Shown here piece by piece: positions 1-13,422 of a stretch of 64,000 nt of DNA. Position 1 is the stretch's first letter; each line of letters begins with the position of its first letter. A program made the translations under genes and the position numbers. This DNA is from Haemonchus contortus (Eukaryota; Nematoda; Chromadorea; Rhabditida; Trichostrongylidae): NCBI GenBank assembly GCA_000469685.2, contig LS997566.1, positions 46,580,373-46,644,372 on the forward strand. Direction: 5' to 3'. The notes beneath the pieces are model-generated. The model worked only from the letters and a program-made list of their open reading frames with translations, was not told the DNA's origin and did no database searches.

Positions 1-132
1 ATTTATTGCCCCTAGATCGGTTCGAGCCCACGTCAAAAGTGCTCCCTTCACAGAAGGGCTGAGATGGGTGAGTCCAGATAACTGTAGGGTAGCACTAACA
101 AGTTTTGAACCTGTGTTCCGTATAATCTGTAG
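1..132 (+). CDS. Possible exon entering from the left edge
   Basis: The frame beginning at base 2 is open from the window edge to a consensus donor (AG|GTAAGG) at 132/133, 43 full codons ending in phase 2. It reads VRAHVKSAPFTEGLRWVSPD in its first half and FEPVFRIIC before the donor. No family is recognised, and an open frame of this length is not rare by chance. I could not find a convincing next exon, though a small one might begin near 252. Confidence 0.22.
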
Positions 133-2573
133 GTAAGGAGTGAAATAGGCTTTCCTGATATCGATTCGATACCAAATACATGGCGCATTCAAAATTGAGT
201 ACCACCAAAACATAACGATGACAAACTCTGTGAGTTGCAGTAAATGAATGAAGATGGCGAGTAGAAGCTCACTGAAGATGAATGTGAGGAATTCAAGTAT
301 CAGTTCAGCAAATTGGATGGAAGTAGTAGTGAAACAGAAAACAGAGTAAACAAGCGGCTAAGGGGAAATTAGATGAAGAAGTAATCGAGCATCGCTCGAG
401 CAGACGCCCACACACGCCAAGTTCAGACTCCACCGCACCCAATGTGAGAGAAATTCGGATGTGTGGCGCATCCAAAAGACACTGACACTGTTTCAGTGCC
501 AAGAAAGGTCTAACTTTTCCCATGAGCTTTATTTTAGTATATTCAATGATAACTCTTTTTTACTGAGCAGTTCCAGGTCAAGAAAAAAGATTTTTGTCAA
601 AAAATGCCCTTTTGGACATTCAATCTACTGTCTACTATTTTCTATGCTTGAAAGTCTCAGTGTATGGTTTTTATAGCAGAGTACACGATGGCAGAGATAA
701 ATATAACAAAAATTGGCAAAAACTCAGATGTACATGGCCTGTGAGAGGGAAAAATACGATTTTTTCGAGAGTCCCATCATCATCAGAGCATCCCTTTCAT
801 GGTTTATTCTTAGTGAAGTCTTTCATTTTGCATAATTCCAGCACACTCGAACTTTTCCAAATAAAATATTTCTTCTCTTGATTTGATGTTCACTATTGTA
901 TCATTTTCATCTGAATCTAATAGTATCACCAAAATAATTATGTGTTTAGTTAATTATTTTTCCCATACCAATAATTTATACTTTTCTGTATATTTTTCAC
1001 TACCAAAATATCGATGAGGCAAGCGATAGTTCTGGAACAGCATTTTCATCCGAAAATTCCCCCTTTTCTTTTCTGAAAAAAACGGTTCCTGTCACAGAGT
1101 TGAAAAAAGCATTTAAGTTCCTATGGGCAATGGTCACTTGTGACAATTTTTTTTTTCGGAAAAAAATATTGAAAACTACCCTTAAAGCATTACGCTGATG
1201 GCGATAAAATCTACAAATTTCAATAAATATGCATTACTATCAAGCCACTATGATAAGTAAACTGCTACTACAAGCAAACGCAAGAAACAGAAACAATAGT
1301 ACTGGCGAGGAACGAATGTAATGAGTAGAAGGCCTAAAAGGCCCATCTAACAATACGTAGAGCTGTGAAATGTCACAGTTCGTATTGTTTGAGTTTGGAA
1401 TCCGAGGAGTTCCAGTGAATCTCAATACAGAGACTCCAGGATATGCCACTTCTTTTCAGTTGGAACTTAACGTAAATGTTGATTCCATCAGGGGCTATAA
1501 TGAGGCAGAATAAATCAAAGCTTGTTAAAGGTGAAGGAGTAGTTAAAATTTAAGAATTGAAGTGTTTGACGTCAATCAGCTTCGCCATGGTGCGTCATTC
1601 ATTCTGTCGTCTAAAAAAGCTGAAGATACATAGATTCTACTGAAGACGTTTAGAAGAATACGGTGGTCAAAAAAGCATCGGCCAGTGTTCCAACAATTGC
1701 CTATAATGGAGCGAAAGCAAATAATTGACTCTAGAAGTATAGTAGTTTAGCCCCGTATGGATTAGGTTTGTACCTCAGACCTGTACCGATCAGTCCTCCC
1801 AACAGTTTAACTTAGCTGGCCCAAACTCCTGAATATAATCTTTAAACAGACAAAAAGTCAGGAATCCCGAAAGAAGGCAATGTCTGTATCGATGTCGCAT
1901 AGGTTCCATGTTTTACGTAAAAAAATGAGCTGCTACTATGTGGCTCAACCATAATTCTGGCCACTTTCCAAAAATTGCTTTGCACTTTGAAGACAATCTA
2001 CCTCGTGTGCGTCGTCATCTACGAGTTTTCTAGAAAATAATTATTTTCGTATTCTCTGCTGAAACAATGGAGTACTCCAGTTGACTGGGACAGACAGACA
2101 CAACATTTTTTTGAACAAGTCCCAGACATGACGTGGGGTGCATCTTGGGATAGGCTTATTTGGAGATTTAGGTAGCCCGAAAGAGGTGGGGAAGCTGGGA
2201 TGAGGACTGTAGACAGAGGGAATATGAGCTCAGTACAAGCACCATTTGTAATCGTCCGATCTCCAAACAAGTAGTGAATAAGCATAGAATCATTTCCGTT
2301 ACGACGTCACGATTATTATTAGGAGAGGGAAGGAGGGGAAGGATTATAAAGGCCACAGCTTTTTTGTTAAGGTATTCAGGAGAAGAGATCAACTCTACAG
2401 AAAAAGGCTAATCCATTCTACTGAATGGCACAATTTTTTGAGTAAAAGCCGTAGAATCACCACGCCTTGAATATTCGCAAAAAATATTCACATGTAAACA
2501 ATATCCGTTCTATCAGAGTGATTCCTCAATGACGAGTCACTTATCGAAAATGATCTCGAAATAAGATCTATAT
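133..2573. other. No identified gene; AT-rich
   Basis: Mostly AT-rich sequence with homopolymer A/T runs. A 47-codon plus-strand frame at 1,370-1,513 (MSQFVLFEFGIRGVPVNL at its start) looks protein-like but is too short to claim. AATAAA occurs near 860 on the plus strand. Confidence 0.5.
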
Positions 2574-2893
2574 AGTTATTTGAAGGATAAAGGATAAAGT
2601 TTCTGGCATTAAACAACCACACTTGAGGGATGCGCCCCGCACTCGACTTCCATTCAGAACCGTAGTGGCGTAATGAGGGCGTAGTTACCTATACAATGAC
2701 TTGTGGTGGCCAGCCGATGTGCAAGTAAGTGCTTTTATCCTCCCAGAGAGTCTGGTACCAATTTACCGACCCCCGAAGGGATGGAAGGCTTGGCTGGCCT
2801 AGGCGGGCATCGATCCGGGATTGGAACCCCTGACCGTGCGTGTGAGATAGCGCGCCACTTGCCACTACACCACCTCTGCCCTTCCAGTTATTT
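2574..2893 (-). mobile_element. tRNA-derived SINE, copy 1 (complete, with target duplication)
   Basis: The minus-strand element, 2,885 down to 2,582, is flanked by the 8-bp duplication AGTTATTT (2,574-2,581 and 2,886-2,893). Its 5' head is tRNA-like: an A box TGGTGTAGTGG (complement of 2,862-2,872) and a B box GGTTCCAATCC (complement of 2,818-2,828), the pol III internal promoter. A unique body of about 190 bp follows, and the 3' end is a short TATCCT-type repeat. Length is about 304 bp. These are the defining features of a SINE. No protein; the reading frames across it are spurious. Confidence 0.9.
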
Positions 2894-4798
2894 ATATTCA
2901 TTAATTACTCTATAGACCTTCCAATTGCCATGTCAGTTCCCGAAGATCTTTATCCCTGGACTTTTCGAGGAGCCTCTTCTAACTTCTTCTCAACTTGAAG
3001 TGAGTTCTATGCATTTTGCGACGAATTTTTGATTAGATCGATGGATTTTGCTCCTGCTATCACTACTATTACCGTAATTGTTATCGTTATCATTAGCATA
3101 TAGGAGTCCAAGAATTTATGAATAAATTTCCATGAAATACGGTTTTCAAGTATGCGATATGCCTAATGAGCCTAAGAAATACAATAAATTAAAAAGGAAG
3201 CCAACGAAATTGGCAAAAACATCATATTATCATAATATTACCATTAAATATTATCACTTTCAATTAGCTTTTACTTCTAGGTAAAGCACAAACTGTGGTT
3301 TCCATGCAAACCTTGTACCATCGCGTACCAGCTGCTTTTATTGCAGCCAGCTTTGATTGTCTCAAGCTTTTCCCCAGAAGGTCCTTTGAATTGAACCTCA
3401 AGTCAATCACATAATGGAAATCTGATAATATGGCAATTCTGCTAAGGCTCCAGCCATCCTAACTAATGCTGAACTAAGTGCTCCATTACAATTATCGGTC
3501 TCGAATCCCTCGATTTTTTGAAGCCCTTCTTTCCCTTCTACATACGCGATTTTGCATGGAAATCGAAGTCGCGGCGCAATCTTCAGAAGCGACTAACGTC
3601 CTGAAGGCACTCATTATGCATGTACCCTTCCCCTATAGTTACTTTCACCCAATTGAGGAAGACGAAAAGGCAGCATATCAGATTCTTCTTGAAGCTTGTC
3701 TATGGAGTTTAAGAAAGCCCAACTAACCCAGGTGGTAATTGCTTGTTAATACTAGTTTGAGTGGATGGATATCCTTTCCTGAGGGCAAAAGCTCTAGCAC
3801 CCATCAGTGACTCGAAAGGAATCATTCTTCTGGTTAATTCAGCCTAGATGCAGAAGACAGAAATCTTGGGTTCGATCTTTTTAACATCTCAGAGGAATTA
3901 CTAGAGGAATATTAAATGAAGCACGAATTAGTAAGACCAAATAATCAAAAGAAAAAAGATGACGGTCTGTAACGGAGAGGAGAAGAATGCATCTAGAGTT
4001 GACCAGAAGAAGACGAAATGAAATGCTCTTCGAAAGTTTTAACTAAGACCTAACAAAGACTTAGCAAATCACGTAGCAACAGAGAATTTCAATGAATTCC
4101 AGAGAAAATGTAAAATAAACTGAACGAATGTCCTCAAAGAACGCCATAATCTCCTTAGCGGAGTTAATAATGACACAATGTCAGAAGAGTTTGACCGCAG
4201 AGCAAACTAAATGCAATATGAAGCCATAACTTGTACAGTGGATATAGTAAAACGGGTAAGAAGGTACACGGAATACAGCGTTGGATCGCTCAGCAGAGAA
4301 GGATCCAGAATGCACGTTCCTTGATGAATGTCCGAGTGAAGAACCCTCCCGTCTGTGCTCTCCCAATCAGCGAACCGCTACTTGTGATCGGGAGCGCTCG
4401 TTGAGAATCTGCCCTTAGGAAAAGGATCTACCAGTTCAGATAAGACGATTGCCAGCTATGACAACCACTACTGCTCGCCCCGCCACTGGGCCTACCTCCA
4501 AATTAGGAAATAAATCAGGAAAGGTAATAGTTTGAGCCTGACTGATCACTTACTGATCGTAAGGCGTACTCATTTGGTCGGTTATATGGATTGAGCAATA
4601 AAAGAACAGACGACTGTTTGATCACCGGAATCGCGCATCCGGTTCACAGTGGTAGTACAAGTAATGCTTGGCTGTACCGTTAGAGAAGAATCCTCAAGTA
4701 CACCCTAGCAGAACAGTACAGAAGTCAAGGGTACAGAAACCCTCTAGACTTTTGCCTAAACTAGCCTACAGCTTTGCTCTTTGACACATCGAACTGAC
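2894..4798. other. No identified gene
   Basis: There are isolated splice-bounded open segments, for example 2,916-2,999 (CTATAG acceptor, GTGAGT donor, 28 codons) and a segment after the acceptor at 3,281, but more than one frame looks plausible in each. I do not call them. The rest shows nothing recognisable. Confidence 0.45.
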
Positions 4799-4860
4799 GA
4801 CTCAATTGGCTTTCATCCACCCAGACTTCGACTCAATTGGTTTTCATCCACCCAGACTTA
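4799..4860. repeat. 31-bp tandem duplication
   Basis: Two adjacent copies starting GACTCAATTGG and ending CACCCAGACTT, at 4,799-4,829 and 4,830-4,860, differing at two positions. A recent local duplication. Confidence 0.9.
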
Positions 4861-5993
4861 CATTTCACCCCCCCTGGATCTGGAAATGGGATTTGGGGTT
4901 CCTAAAATTCTATGCTATGCGAGCCCTCAAAAGTCAAAAAAGTCCATTTTATAAGCACAAATGGCGGGACCACCATTATCCCTATTTTCCCTGGAGTGAA
5001 TTCTTTAGATCTGAGCTCGGAAACTGACAAATCTGATTACGATAAGTCCTTGTATTTGATAAATATTGTCCATTTTCCTCAAGATATTGAATAGAACTCG
5101 TAAAAACCAACACGTCCCAGAAGGGTTCCACAAATCACTGTCGAAAACAAATGAGAATTCGAAGGCCCTATAATTTTGAATGGAAGCGTACAGTGTGTGG
5201 CAATCTAAAAATGGAACTGGTGATTATGTGAACTCCGCCCCTTCTTCTATTCAAAAGAAAAGCTGAAAGGTCTGAAAAGGATATTCTGAAAGTACACGTA
5301 CACTCGAACAAATTAGCCCATTTGATTTCAACTCGCTCCAAACGACTACTAAATTTAGGCAGCAGTCATTTCAGTATCTTACCATCCTTATCAAGAGAGA
5401 TCAGCTGAGAAGATCTTGAAGTTAGCGGCATTGCTCATGTTCGCCCTGAGCAGGATCCCATCCCACTCAACTGACTTACTGAAGGAAAATGAAGGAAACA
5501 TGGAGTTGGTTGAGGGATACTGTGACGGTGCCCCATGAGGGCGGAAAAAAGAAAAAAATATAAACAGAAAGTACTTTGGAATGAATTCTGGGCATTATTA
5601 ATGAAGACGCCAGGAGTCTTTCCTATATATGAGCACCTGAAGACCTTTCTATGGTTTCTATATGAAAATCTGGGTAGTGCAAAGGCTCATCTGAATTGCA
5701 AATATTCAGCAAAGGCCAAGTAACTGGATGTGTACTTCCTAAGAATTCTAGTTGGGTTAGGATCTAAGCTCTATGCATTGATATATCCTACCAGGTTGGG
5801 CTATCGAAGTAGAATCACAGAAGTAATGAAAATCTCCCTTCGGAAGAAGGAACCCGCATGAATCAGGACTTCTCAGAAAGCTCCGGGATGAAGGAAACTG
5901 AGCAGCCAGTCAAGGTATCGCTTTAGAGGAATTCTCATTTGATCGAACACCATTGAAGAGAGCATTTACCGTTTTTTTGGGAGTCATCTTATA
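4861..5993. other. No confident gene; two adjoining coding-like frames
   Basis: A frame from about 5,364 ending at TGA 5,535-5,537 (after an acceptor-like TTTCAG) and a second frame, ATG 5,535 to 5,723 (62 codons, with VLWNEFWALLMKTPGVFPIY), touch at the stop/start in different phases. Together they could be one frameshifted relic, but neither half resembles a family I know. Confidence 0.2.
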
Positions 5994-6494
5994 GGCACAG
6001 TTCACGATAAAAATGGTTTCTGAGTGCCCTATAGTATGAATTCGAGACTCTCCTTTGTACCATATCTGCAGTTATATCGTCGAAAAGTCTTAGATAGGGC
6101 ACAATAAGGGGCCAGGGATTGTATCATATGAATGCCACACCCATCATGGACGAGTATCAACGGCTCTGTAGAGGCTGCACTACTCAAGGAACTCCCATGT
6201 AGGAAGTTATAACAACCAATCAAGGCCCATGGCGACAGTGAAAGGTAGTTTCAGACATATTCGGCTTGATATAGTCATCTCTTTGCGTAGTGGTAACAAG
6301 CTAAATCTCGTCCGAATACCCTGACATGCCATTCCCGTCACGGCGATCTCGTACAACCTCCACTTCCGCTCCTTCTAGAAAGCCCTAAAGTAGACGGATT
6401 TTCTCGTTTCCTTCGCCACCAATAAACTCCTCTACATCAACACTTTCACTTTTCAACCTGAAAAGGTCAACTCAAAGTTATCGTGAACTGTGCC
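5994..6494. mobile_element. MITE family A, copy 1 (best terminal repeats)
   Basis: A 501-bp element bounded by perfect 17-bp terminal inverted repeats, GGCACAGTTCACGATAA on the left (5994-6010) and its complement on the right (6478-6494). The interior shares blocks with the copies at 51.1 and 56.7 kb (for example GGCGACAGTGAAAGG and CTCGTCCGAATACCC) but is the most diverged. Short minus-strand frames within it are not believed to be coding. Flanks do not show an obvious target duplication. Confidence 0.75.
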
Positions 6495-9400
6495 CTCAAA
6501 TGAATCTCGAAGAAGTTCGTATTCCTCGGGGACAAAGCGATCTAGAACTGTTTGATTTGCTGGTTCTTCTAGAAGAAATTCGTAAAGTTACATAAAATTG
6601 AGCCAAAAACCTCCTGACTACTCTAGCGACCGAACGTTTCTACAGGATGATAGCAGCTAAGTATCTAGATAGCATTCCACGAACCTGATTCTAGGATCTG
6701 TAAATGATGGAAAAAGTCGGAAAAATTCCCAGGTTACGCCGTGAATTGGATGAGTGCTAAGGATCATCCATTCCTATGAACACACAGTTGGTATCTACAG
6801 TGATTTGTCAACCAATGAAACAACAAAATTCCACACTTTCTGTAAATCAAGTCTTAGCGGTGCTATGCTAAGATGTGTTTATAAATAAAATAAACATATC
6901 TCTGCAATCAACATATTTTTGTATTATCCCAACATTCTTTCTGTAAGAAGGAATTTTTCCCAACAATTGAAAAAATGTAAGCGTCCCACCAATCGTAGAG
7001 GCCAAGCTCTCCCAGAGTTTTCTAATCGAGACTTCGAGTGGTCATGATGTTCAAAAATTCAACTAGCAAAGCCTCCCTCATTGACTCTCTTTGGAGAGTC
7101 AGCCACTGAATAGATTCACGCTATTCTCCTGGGTAGATCTGCTCCCAGTCACTAAATCCCCTGAGATCAGAAGTCTCGTCATCTTCATAAGAATTCGATT
7201 TAGGGCATACTTAGAAGAGTTGGGATAGTGTTGTTCTTTTTACTATCTCATGACTCCTTTTCAGCACAAATAAACAAACACAATAAAGCAATTTCAAATA
7301 AACAAATACAACAAAACAACCTCGATTTGTGAAAGGTTGCAGAAAATACTTTAGAGAGGCAAGTCAGTCACTCAGATCATAGTTTCATAGACACAAAGTA
7401 ACGAGCTATGCCAAGAAATGTTGAACAAACGACAATTCAATAGTCAGAAGTTACTGAACGAGATCAGTTTGGAGAAATCCAATTTATGCCCTAATCAAGT
7501 TCTGATATTTCCCTCAGGGAAGCTTTGGAAAGTCAAGCTGAGGTTTGATACCGAGGCAAGATAAGAATGAAACTGACTTCGCGGGCGGTAAATTAGCGTT
7601 TTCGTTGTCTCGGGGGTGTTTTCAGCCTTGGGAGGTATCTCATTAGAAGCGCACTGGCAACCCAATCTACAGCATAAGTTTTTTAATTAGCTAGTGAAAT
7701 CATCCTCTTGCAGGCTTTCAAACAAACCAAAAACCAGCGGACCTGCCTCAAGGACGATCAAGCTGTGGCAGTCTTGGCCCAAACTGAAATTCTGTTCAGT
7801 GTGGCCAGCTGGTCCTATCGACTACGGAACGGAAGCCTATTCAGCATAGAGCAGAGTGCCTTTGGATGAAGTTAAGTAGGATCTACCAAATCCGGAGAAA
7901 ACTAGAGCGATATCAGTCTTCAGCTCTACCGTAAGCATGCTTTTAGACGGCACGAACATTTTTTTCCTCGAAAATTTGTTCTCCATAAAGGGCGGGATAA
8001 TGAGTAAAAGGAATGGGCAGGGATAATGCACGAAATCTTCCCCATCCCAATGGTAGCCACTCACTAGGTCTTAAGAATGCGTTAGAAGCTTCCAGCTCGA
8101 TTAGGAATGCCATTGAAAGGTTAAAAACAAAAAAAAAAATTGAAACTCCGCTACAAAGGAAATTACAGCACAATCATTTCTAAATTAGATGGGAGGGCAT
8201 TCAATTCTGAGAGCCTGACCACGTGGAGCCTTAAGTTTATCGCAAAGTGGGAAACATTTGAGTGGGTGAGAATGGAGCACCTTGCTCTCCTCCTCGACTC
8301 TTTTCCAGCCTTTGGAAAATCAGTAGGAAAAAGAGTTAGAAGAACCGAATCGTCATTCATGGCTGAGGCACAGCGAAAACGTTGACAGTAATTTAGGTTG
8401 GATTATACGGCCTTGAAAAGCCTACATAGGACTTTGTTGGATCAAATAGTGGTCCAGACAGAACACAGTTACAGCTCAGAAGCTGTCTCGAATGTCCGCT
8501 GCCATTCAGTCCACTCGAGAAAAGACATATTTGGCGGCCAAACGGCGGCCAGATGGTGCATGCAGATAGCTAAAAAAAACCGTGCTTTGCAGTGACTGAG
8601 ATTTCGTCCGGACACCCTCTCGTATTCATTAACTCTTCCAACGCTAGGATTAGCCATGTCAGAGAGGGTCTCAACAATCATCGGTAGGATCTGCACACAG
8701 TAAAGGTGAGGATGAGTAAAGGGAAAAGGGCATGCTTGAAGCTTAGCCGTAGTAAACTGGTAGTCAAGACAGTGAAAAGAGGAGAGGTTAAAAAGGTCAA
8801 AAAGGAGAGATGGTTGCAAGCGACAGAAATTAAAATTATTACGGATAAAAACAAACTTGTTCTACCATAACACTTGAACAGCTCCAGTAATGTAGTAGCA
8901 CAGTACAGTGTATCCTGTAGTACTGTACTAAAATGAGCACTTCGGGAAGTCCTTTCAGAATGGATTGCCTGTCTTAGCTGATTTTATGCAATGTAAAGAC
9001 ACTCAATATTTCAAATGGTTTACTCCATTTCATCAAATTTTTGAAGGAATGTCTAATGAACGAAGAAAAAAAAATTGGATTCTGTACAACAGAGAAAAAA
9101 AAACATTTTTTGAAAGACACTCTTCGCTCTAAAAATCGATACTCATTCGTAGAAAAAGAACTTTTCTAATTGGTGGTTTTAGAAGAGTTCCATTGTGTCT
9201 ATCATCAACTATCACTGCCCTTGAATCCACTAATTAGTTCTAAGAGACGTTGGGCCTGATTGGATAATTCGAAGGCAGTAATTATAAAGAATTATGGAGT
9301 AGTTTCTCATCACGAATTATGATTAATGGTTTAATTCAGACAAATATTTGCTTGAGTCTTACTCTTTAACCTGTAATTTTTATCACTGAGTATCACTATT

Positions 9401-12395
9401 GCGGACCGTATCGTTATCCCACTCCCCTGGACAAACTTAGTGGAAGCTTGGCTGATACCATACTACATCCACCATGCAGTCATACAGTTTGAACCTAACG
9501 CAATCAAACCACCAGAAGATGTTAATAAGAAGCTCTGCCTTGTTACTAGTATTGCTGGAAGCGTGGTACCTGTCAGTATTTCCTCTCGGAGAAAGATCGA
9601 TTCTGGAAAAATTTATCTGAAGTGATTGATTTGAGGGAAGCGATCGAATCAAGGTACGAAACTTTTAAGCAAGACCAGTTGCCCTTGACTAGCAGGACCA
9701 GGGATACGGCCAAAATCGTCAAATCCACAGGGGAACCGATCGATGAACCTTCAAAAAGTAGCCATTTATACTAATTTTCTCTTCTGCATTTGCATAGGCA
9801 TGCTCCCAAGCATGTTCTTTTGCCTTTGTAGTTCAGCGAATTCACTGGAAAACAAATGAAGAGATTTTGTGAAGAAATGGCATAAGAAACCCTTCTTTCA
9901 ATCCCAAGCCTACAATTTTTATTAGAGCAATAGAGCCCTGGAAAAGTAATTAAGCGTTACTAATTCAGATGGGCAATACTTTATTCAATAAGCCGCCTTC
10001 TCAGGTTTTCTTGATTTAATTTTTCTCGAATAGTGGCAAAAACTTCCCAAACGACCCACTAATTTAGTTGGGTGCATAGCTTGCATGGGACTCTGTTGTT
10101 TTTTTCTGAATTGAAGGGTTGAGCAAAGGAAAAAAGCAAAAGCTGGGGCCAAACTCCGTAGGCCCATCTACATTTCCCTACTCATCTATGTGGTAAACCA
10201 ACATAAGTATTAAAATTGACTATTATAAAAATATATATTCAGTCAGGCCGTGCCCCGTCATGCCCCAAAGGAAGTGGGAGCCATGGAAATTTGTAGCTTT
10301 TGAACTGGTATGCCAAAAATATCATGTTAAGAAGGCTGCAGATGGGAAGAATGACGTGAACAAACGAAAGCTTCCCTCAAATCAGCCATTTGCAGATAGT
10401 TTAATTATCCCGGAATAGTTTAGTCCGAAGACCAGAGATGGTACAAAAAGATCATTTCCAAAAATGGGTCTGCTTTCTGCGTAGAAGGTTATTCAATGAA
10501 TACAAGTTTAAAGCCTCACTCACGAGAAAATGAATACCAGTAAAAGACGCTTCCAAAAAATATAATCATTCTACTTCTCTCAAAATATCCAACGTTCACA
10601 TGATATGACACATTACCTACGCGAAACCGCCTGAGTGGTGGGAACATAGCGAAACGAGACGACTTCTTTCTGCCGGTCTTCATTGAGAGGTATTCACAAA
10701 AACGGATCCGATCTCAGGTTAGAAAAGTCATGCTTCAAATGAAAAACCAAGTTCCCAATTTTACTGGGAAGTATTGTATAGTAAAGGATGGTTTTCAAGT
10801 CAAAGTTATTCAAAGTTCTCAAATTCTATTCTATTCTATATTTATTTTAATTTTAATTTATTTTAATTTTATTTTAATTTAATATTCTCATTATGGAGCC
10901 CATGAACTACAAAACTATGCGAAACAAAACACTACTGTACAGCGTAGCTTTTCTTCGTGAATAGAATCTTCCGATAAGAGCGGCTATCCGTGCCTAGGCT
11001 CTTTAGATACTGTAGTGTGATTACGGTACTACGGTATTGACAACTTCGGATGTGTAGTATTTTTCCTCGGGTAACCACCTTTTGCTCCGTCTCAGTAGGT
11101 GTAAAAGGAGAAAATGCCCAGAGGAATGCAGTAGCCATAGAACCTGCCTCGATTTCGCATTATCATTTGGGATGTTCCTATCAGAAGCTGTCCACCTGCG
11201 GAAAAGTGTCCCCTAATGGGGAGTTTTTAAAGGGCCACGTGGAATTGAAAAATGGCGGTCTCCAATCCAATTTCTTTCTCTTTTCCTATGCTTTCTGTTA
11301 TCAGATATCAATAACTTTCGTCACAGAAAATCACTTATGTGGGAAGATCGCTCCGTAAAGGGCTATAGAAGCCAACGATCGGAAACCATCACGAATCACC
11401 CAGAGATCATTCTCCAGATTTGTTCCATACGTATTGGAGCAGGTGATATTTTTGTCTCAGTAATTACGAGTAGGTTTCTGTGACTAAGCACGCGGAAAAC
11501 TTTGAAGGCAATTTTCAATTCACTCATGCCAAAATTAAAATGGGAAAAAAGGTCTATGACTAATAATTTCGATTCAATTTCATGCAGGGGCGGCCTACAA
11601 TGCAAAAAAATTGCTGATTAATCCTAAACAGAAGGACTGGAAGGGAATGGAAGATAGGAAAATTTCAGAAGCTGTAACGGTAATTTTCGAAAAAATCTGC
11701 TCGATCTGAGCATCGTTGAGGGTACGGGATTTGCTTCCTGTACTAAGGATTTAAATTATTATAATCGTAAGTGAAGAGAACGAATTTCGTTTCAAAATAG
11801 TCAATAAATCATAAATTATTATAATTTATCAAGATTCTTTTTATTGACGCTCGATTTAATGTAGAAAGAACGGAAACTCTCAAAAGACATGAGAAATTTT
11901 GGGAGATATTCATTTTGTGTTGAAATTGATCGTTCTTGGAGTTGAAGTTATAATAAAAGCTTTTTGGCGATCTATTCGATCTCCTTCTTTGAGATTGATA
12001 CCGGCTTTCCTCAGGATTCCACTTAGGGCGTAGGAAACTTTTTTTCGAAAGAAGCTTAACATTATCAAAAAAACCCTTTAACCGAATAATTAATAGTTCT
12101 ACTTAATAATACTAATTAATTACTAATTTTACTAATATTTAACGATAGTACCAGTTTAACCCATTCTCTTCCTTCGAAAAAGATGCTAGTGAAAAACGAT
12201 TAGCTATTGGGACGGAAGATTTGGGAACTGGTGGACTTAGGAAGGGTTTAATTTTGGGAATAACCAGGTTCATGAGGTAAAGCAGGGTATTTAAAAAGAA
12301 ATTGTTCTTTCGAAGTAATGCCCCTATCTTTCGGTGACGGGAAATGCCCTCAAGTTGTGGAAGGTGCGTAAGTTTTTAACTCGTAATCGTTGTAC
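6495..12395. other. Long stretch with no identified gene
   Basis: AT-rich sequence with many short chance frames on both strands. A 29-bp hairpin with 8-bp arms AGTACAGT/ACTGTACT lies near 8,902-8,930. A T/A-only low-complexity patch (TATT and TTTTAATT steps) occupies about 10,824-10,887. Nothing else recognised. Confidence 0.5.
10824..10887. repeat. AT low-complexity tract
   Basis: Irregular TTCTA, TTTTAATT and TTTAATT units with almost no G or C after the first few bases. Confidence 0.85.
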
Positions 12396-12662
12396 GCCTA
12401 GAGTGGTAGTGGTTCATCGCCAAGAGGCGCACTACAAGCATGGTCTCGGGTTCGAATCCAGGATCAATATCGCCTGGGCTAACCAACTTTCCATCCCTCC
12501 CAGATCCGTCGATTAGTTGTTACCAAAACTGTCTGGGAGGATAGAAGCTTTGACTTGTAAAGCGGCTCGCCACCACTGTCATTACATAGGCCCCCACATC
12601 CATTCAATACGCCACCAAGATTCTGAATGGAGGTCGAACACGGGAGCGCATCCCTCGGACAA
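12396..12662 (+). mobile_element. tRNA-derived SINE, diverged plus-strand copy
   Basis: Runs in the opposite direction to the copy at 12.7-13.0 kb. An A-box-like GAGTGGTAGTGG near 12,400 and a very good B box GGTTCGAATCC near 12,451-12,461 are followed by the family body (CTGGGAGGATAGAAGC; CATTACATAGGCC; GAGCGCATCCCTC). No clear tail or target duplication, so it is an older copy. Confidence 0.8.
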
Positions 12663-12701
12663 AACCGATCAACGTTTAGAGACTACATAGTTTTCGTCCT
12701 T

Positions 12702-13025
12702 CATTATTAGGATAAGGATAAGGATAGTTTTTGGCGGTAATCAATCCCGTCTGAGGGATGCGCCCCCCACTCGACTTCCATTTAGAATCGTAGTGGCGTA
12801 ATGAGTGCGTATGGGGCCTATACAATGACTTGCGGTGGCCAGCCGATGTACAAGTAAGTGCTTTTATCCTCCCAGAAGAGTCTGATACCAATTTACCGAC
12901 TCCCGAAAGGATGGAAGGCTTGGCTGGCCTGGGTGGGCATCGATCCGGGATTCGCACCCCTTACCGTGCGTGGGAGATAGCGCGCCACTTGCCACTACAC
13001 CACCTCCGCCCCTCCTCCATTATTA
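12702..13025 (-). mobile_element. tRNA-derived SINE, copy 2 (complete, with target duplication)
   Basis: The minus-strand element, 13,017 down to 12,710, lies between 8-bp duplications CATTATTA (12,702-12,709 and 13,018-13,025). A box complement 12,992-13,002, B box complement 12,948-12,958 (GGTGCGAATCC). The 3' tail is three TATCCT units (complement of 12,710-12,725). It is highly similar to the copy at 2.6-2.9 kb, so it probably inserted recently. Confidence 0.92.
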
Positions 13026-13422
13026 CACATAAATAATGTAATCTGAGTCCTTCATTATAAGTAATAATTTAAAGGAGAAGAGTGTCAGACCGGAGCTTAG
13101 TGACCAATTTGGAATGGTCCCAGAAGGCTAAAATTTACGATAAAAAAGGTTTCCGACACTTACTCTGGGGATGAGCTCAGTTCCTTATGCCTTTACTACA
13201 GAAATAATTGCAAATGTTATAAATGTGTATGAACTAGTTCAATGGACCCTTGGAAAACTTCTCAATCAGCCACTTTCACAGAGTTCGCAGACCCTGTGAA
13301 CGTGACTAGGCCTGAAGTGAGGCCTTTTGCTATGTCCAAGCCACAAGAAATTACTGTTTGAAGATAGTTTTCGCAGTATAAGTCATGCTTTGATGATCTG
13401 AAGCTCAAAGTACTCTAAGGGT
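13026..13422. other. No identified gene
   Basis: Between the SINE and the first R1 repeat block. No splice-bounded frame or repeat was recognised. Confidence 0.5.

Noticed and set aside
17..28. B-box-like GGTTCGAGCCC near the left edge, a possible tRNA or SINE head
   Set aside because: No A box or tRNA fold is visible, and an open frame with a donor explains the segment equally well.
2703..2915. Similar frames at 2,703-2,915 and 12,830-13,036 suggesting a conserved protein
   Set aside because: Similarity is due to the SINE copies; the elements are pol III-type and have target duplications.
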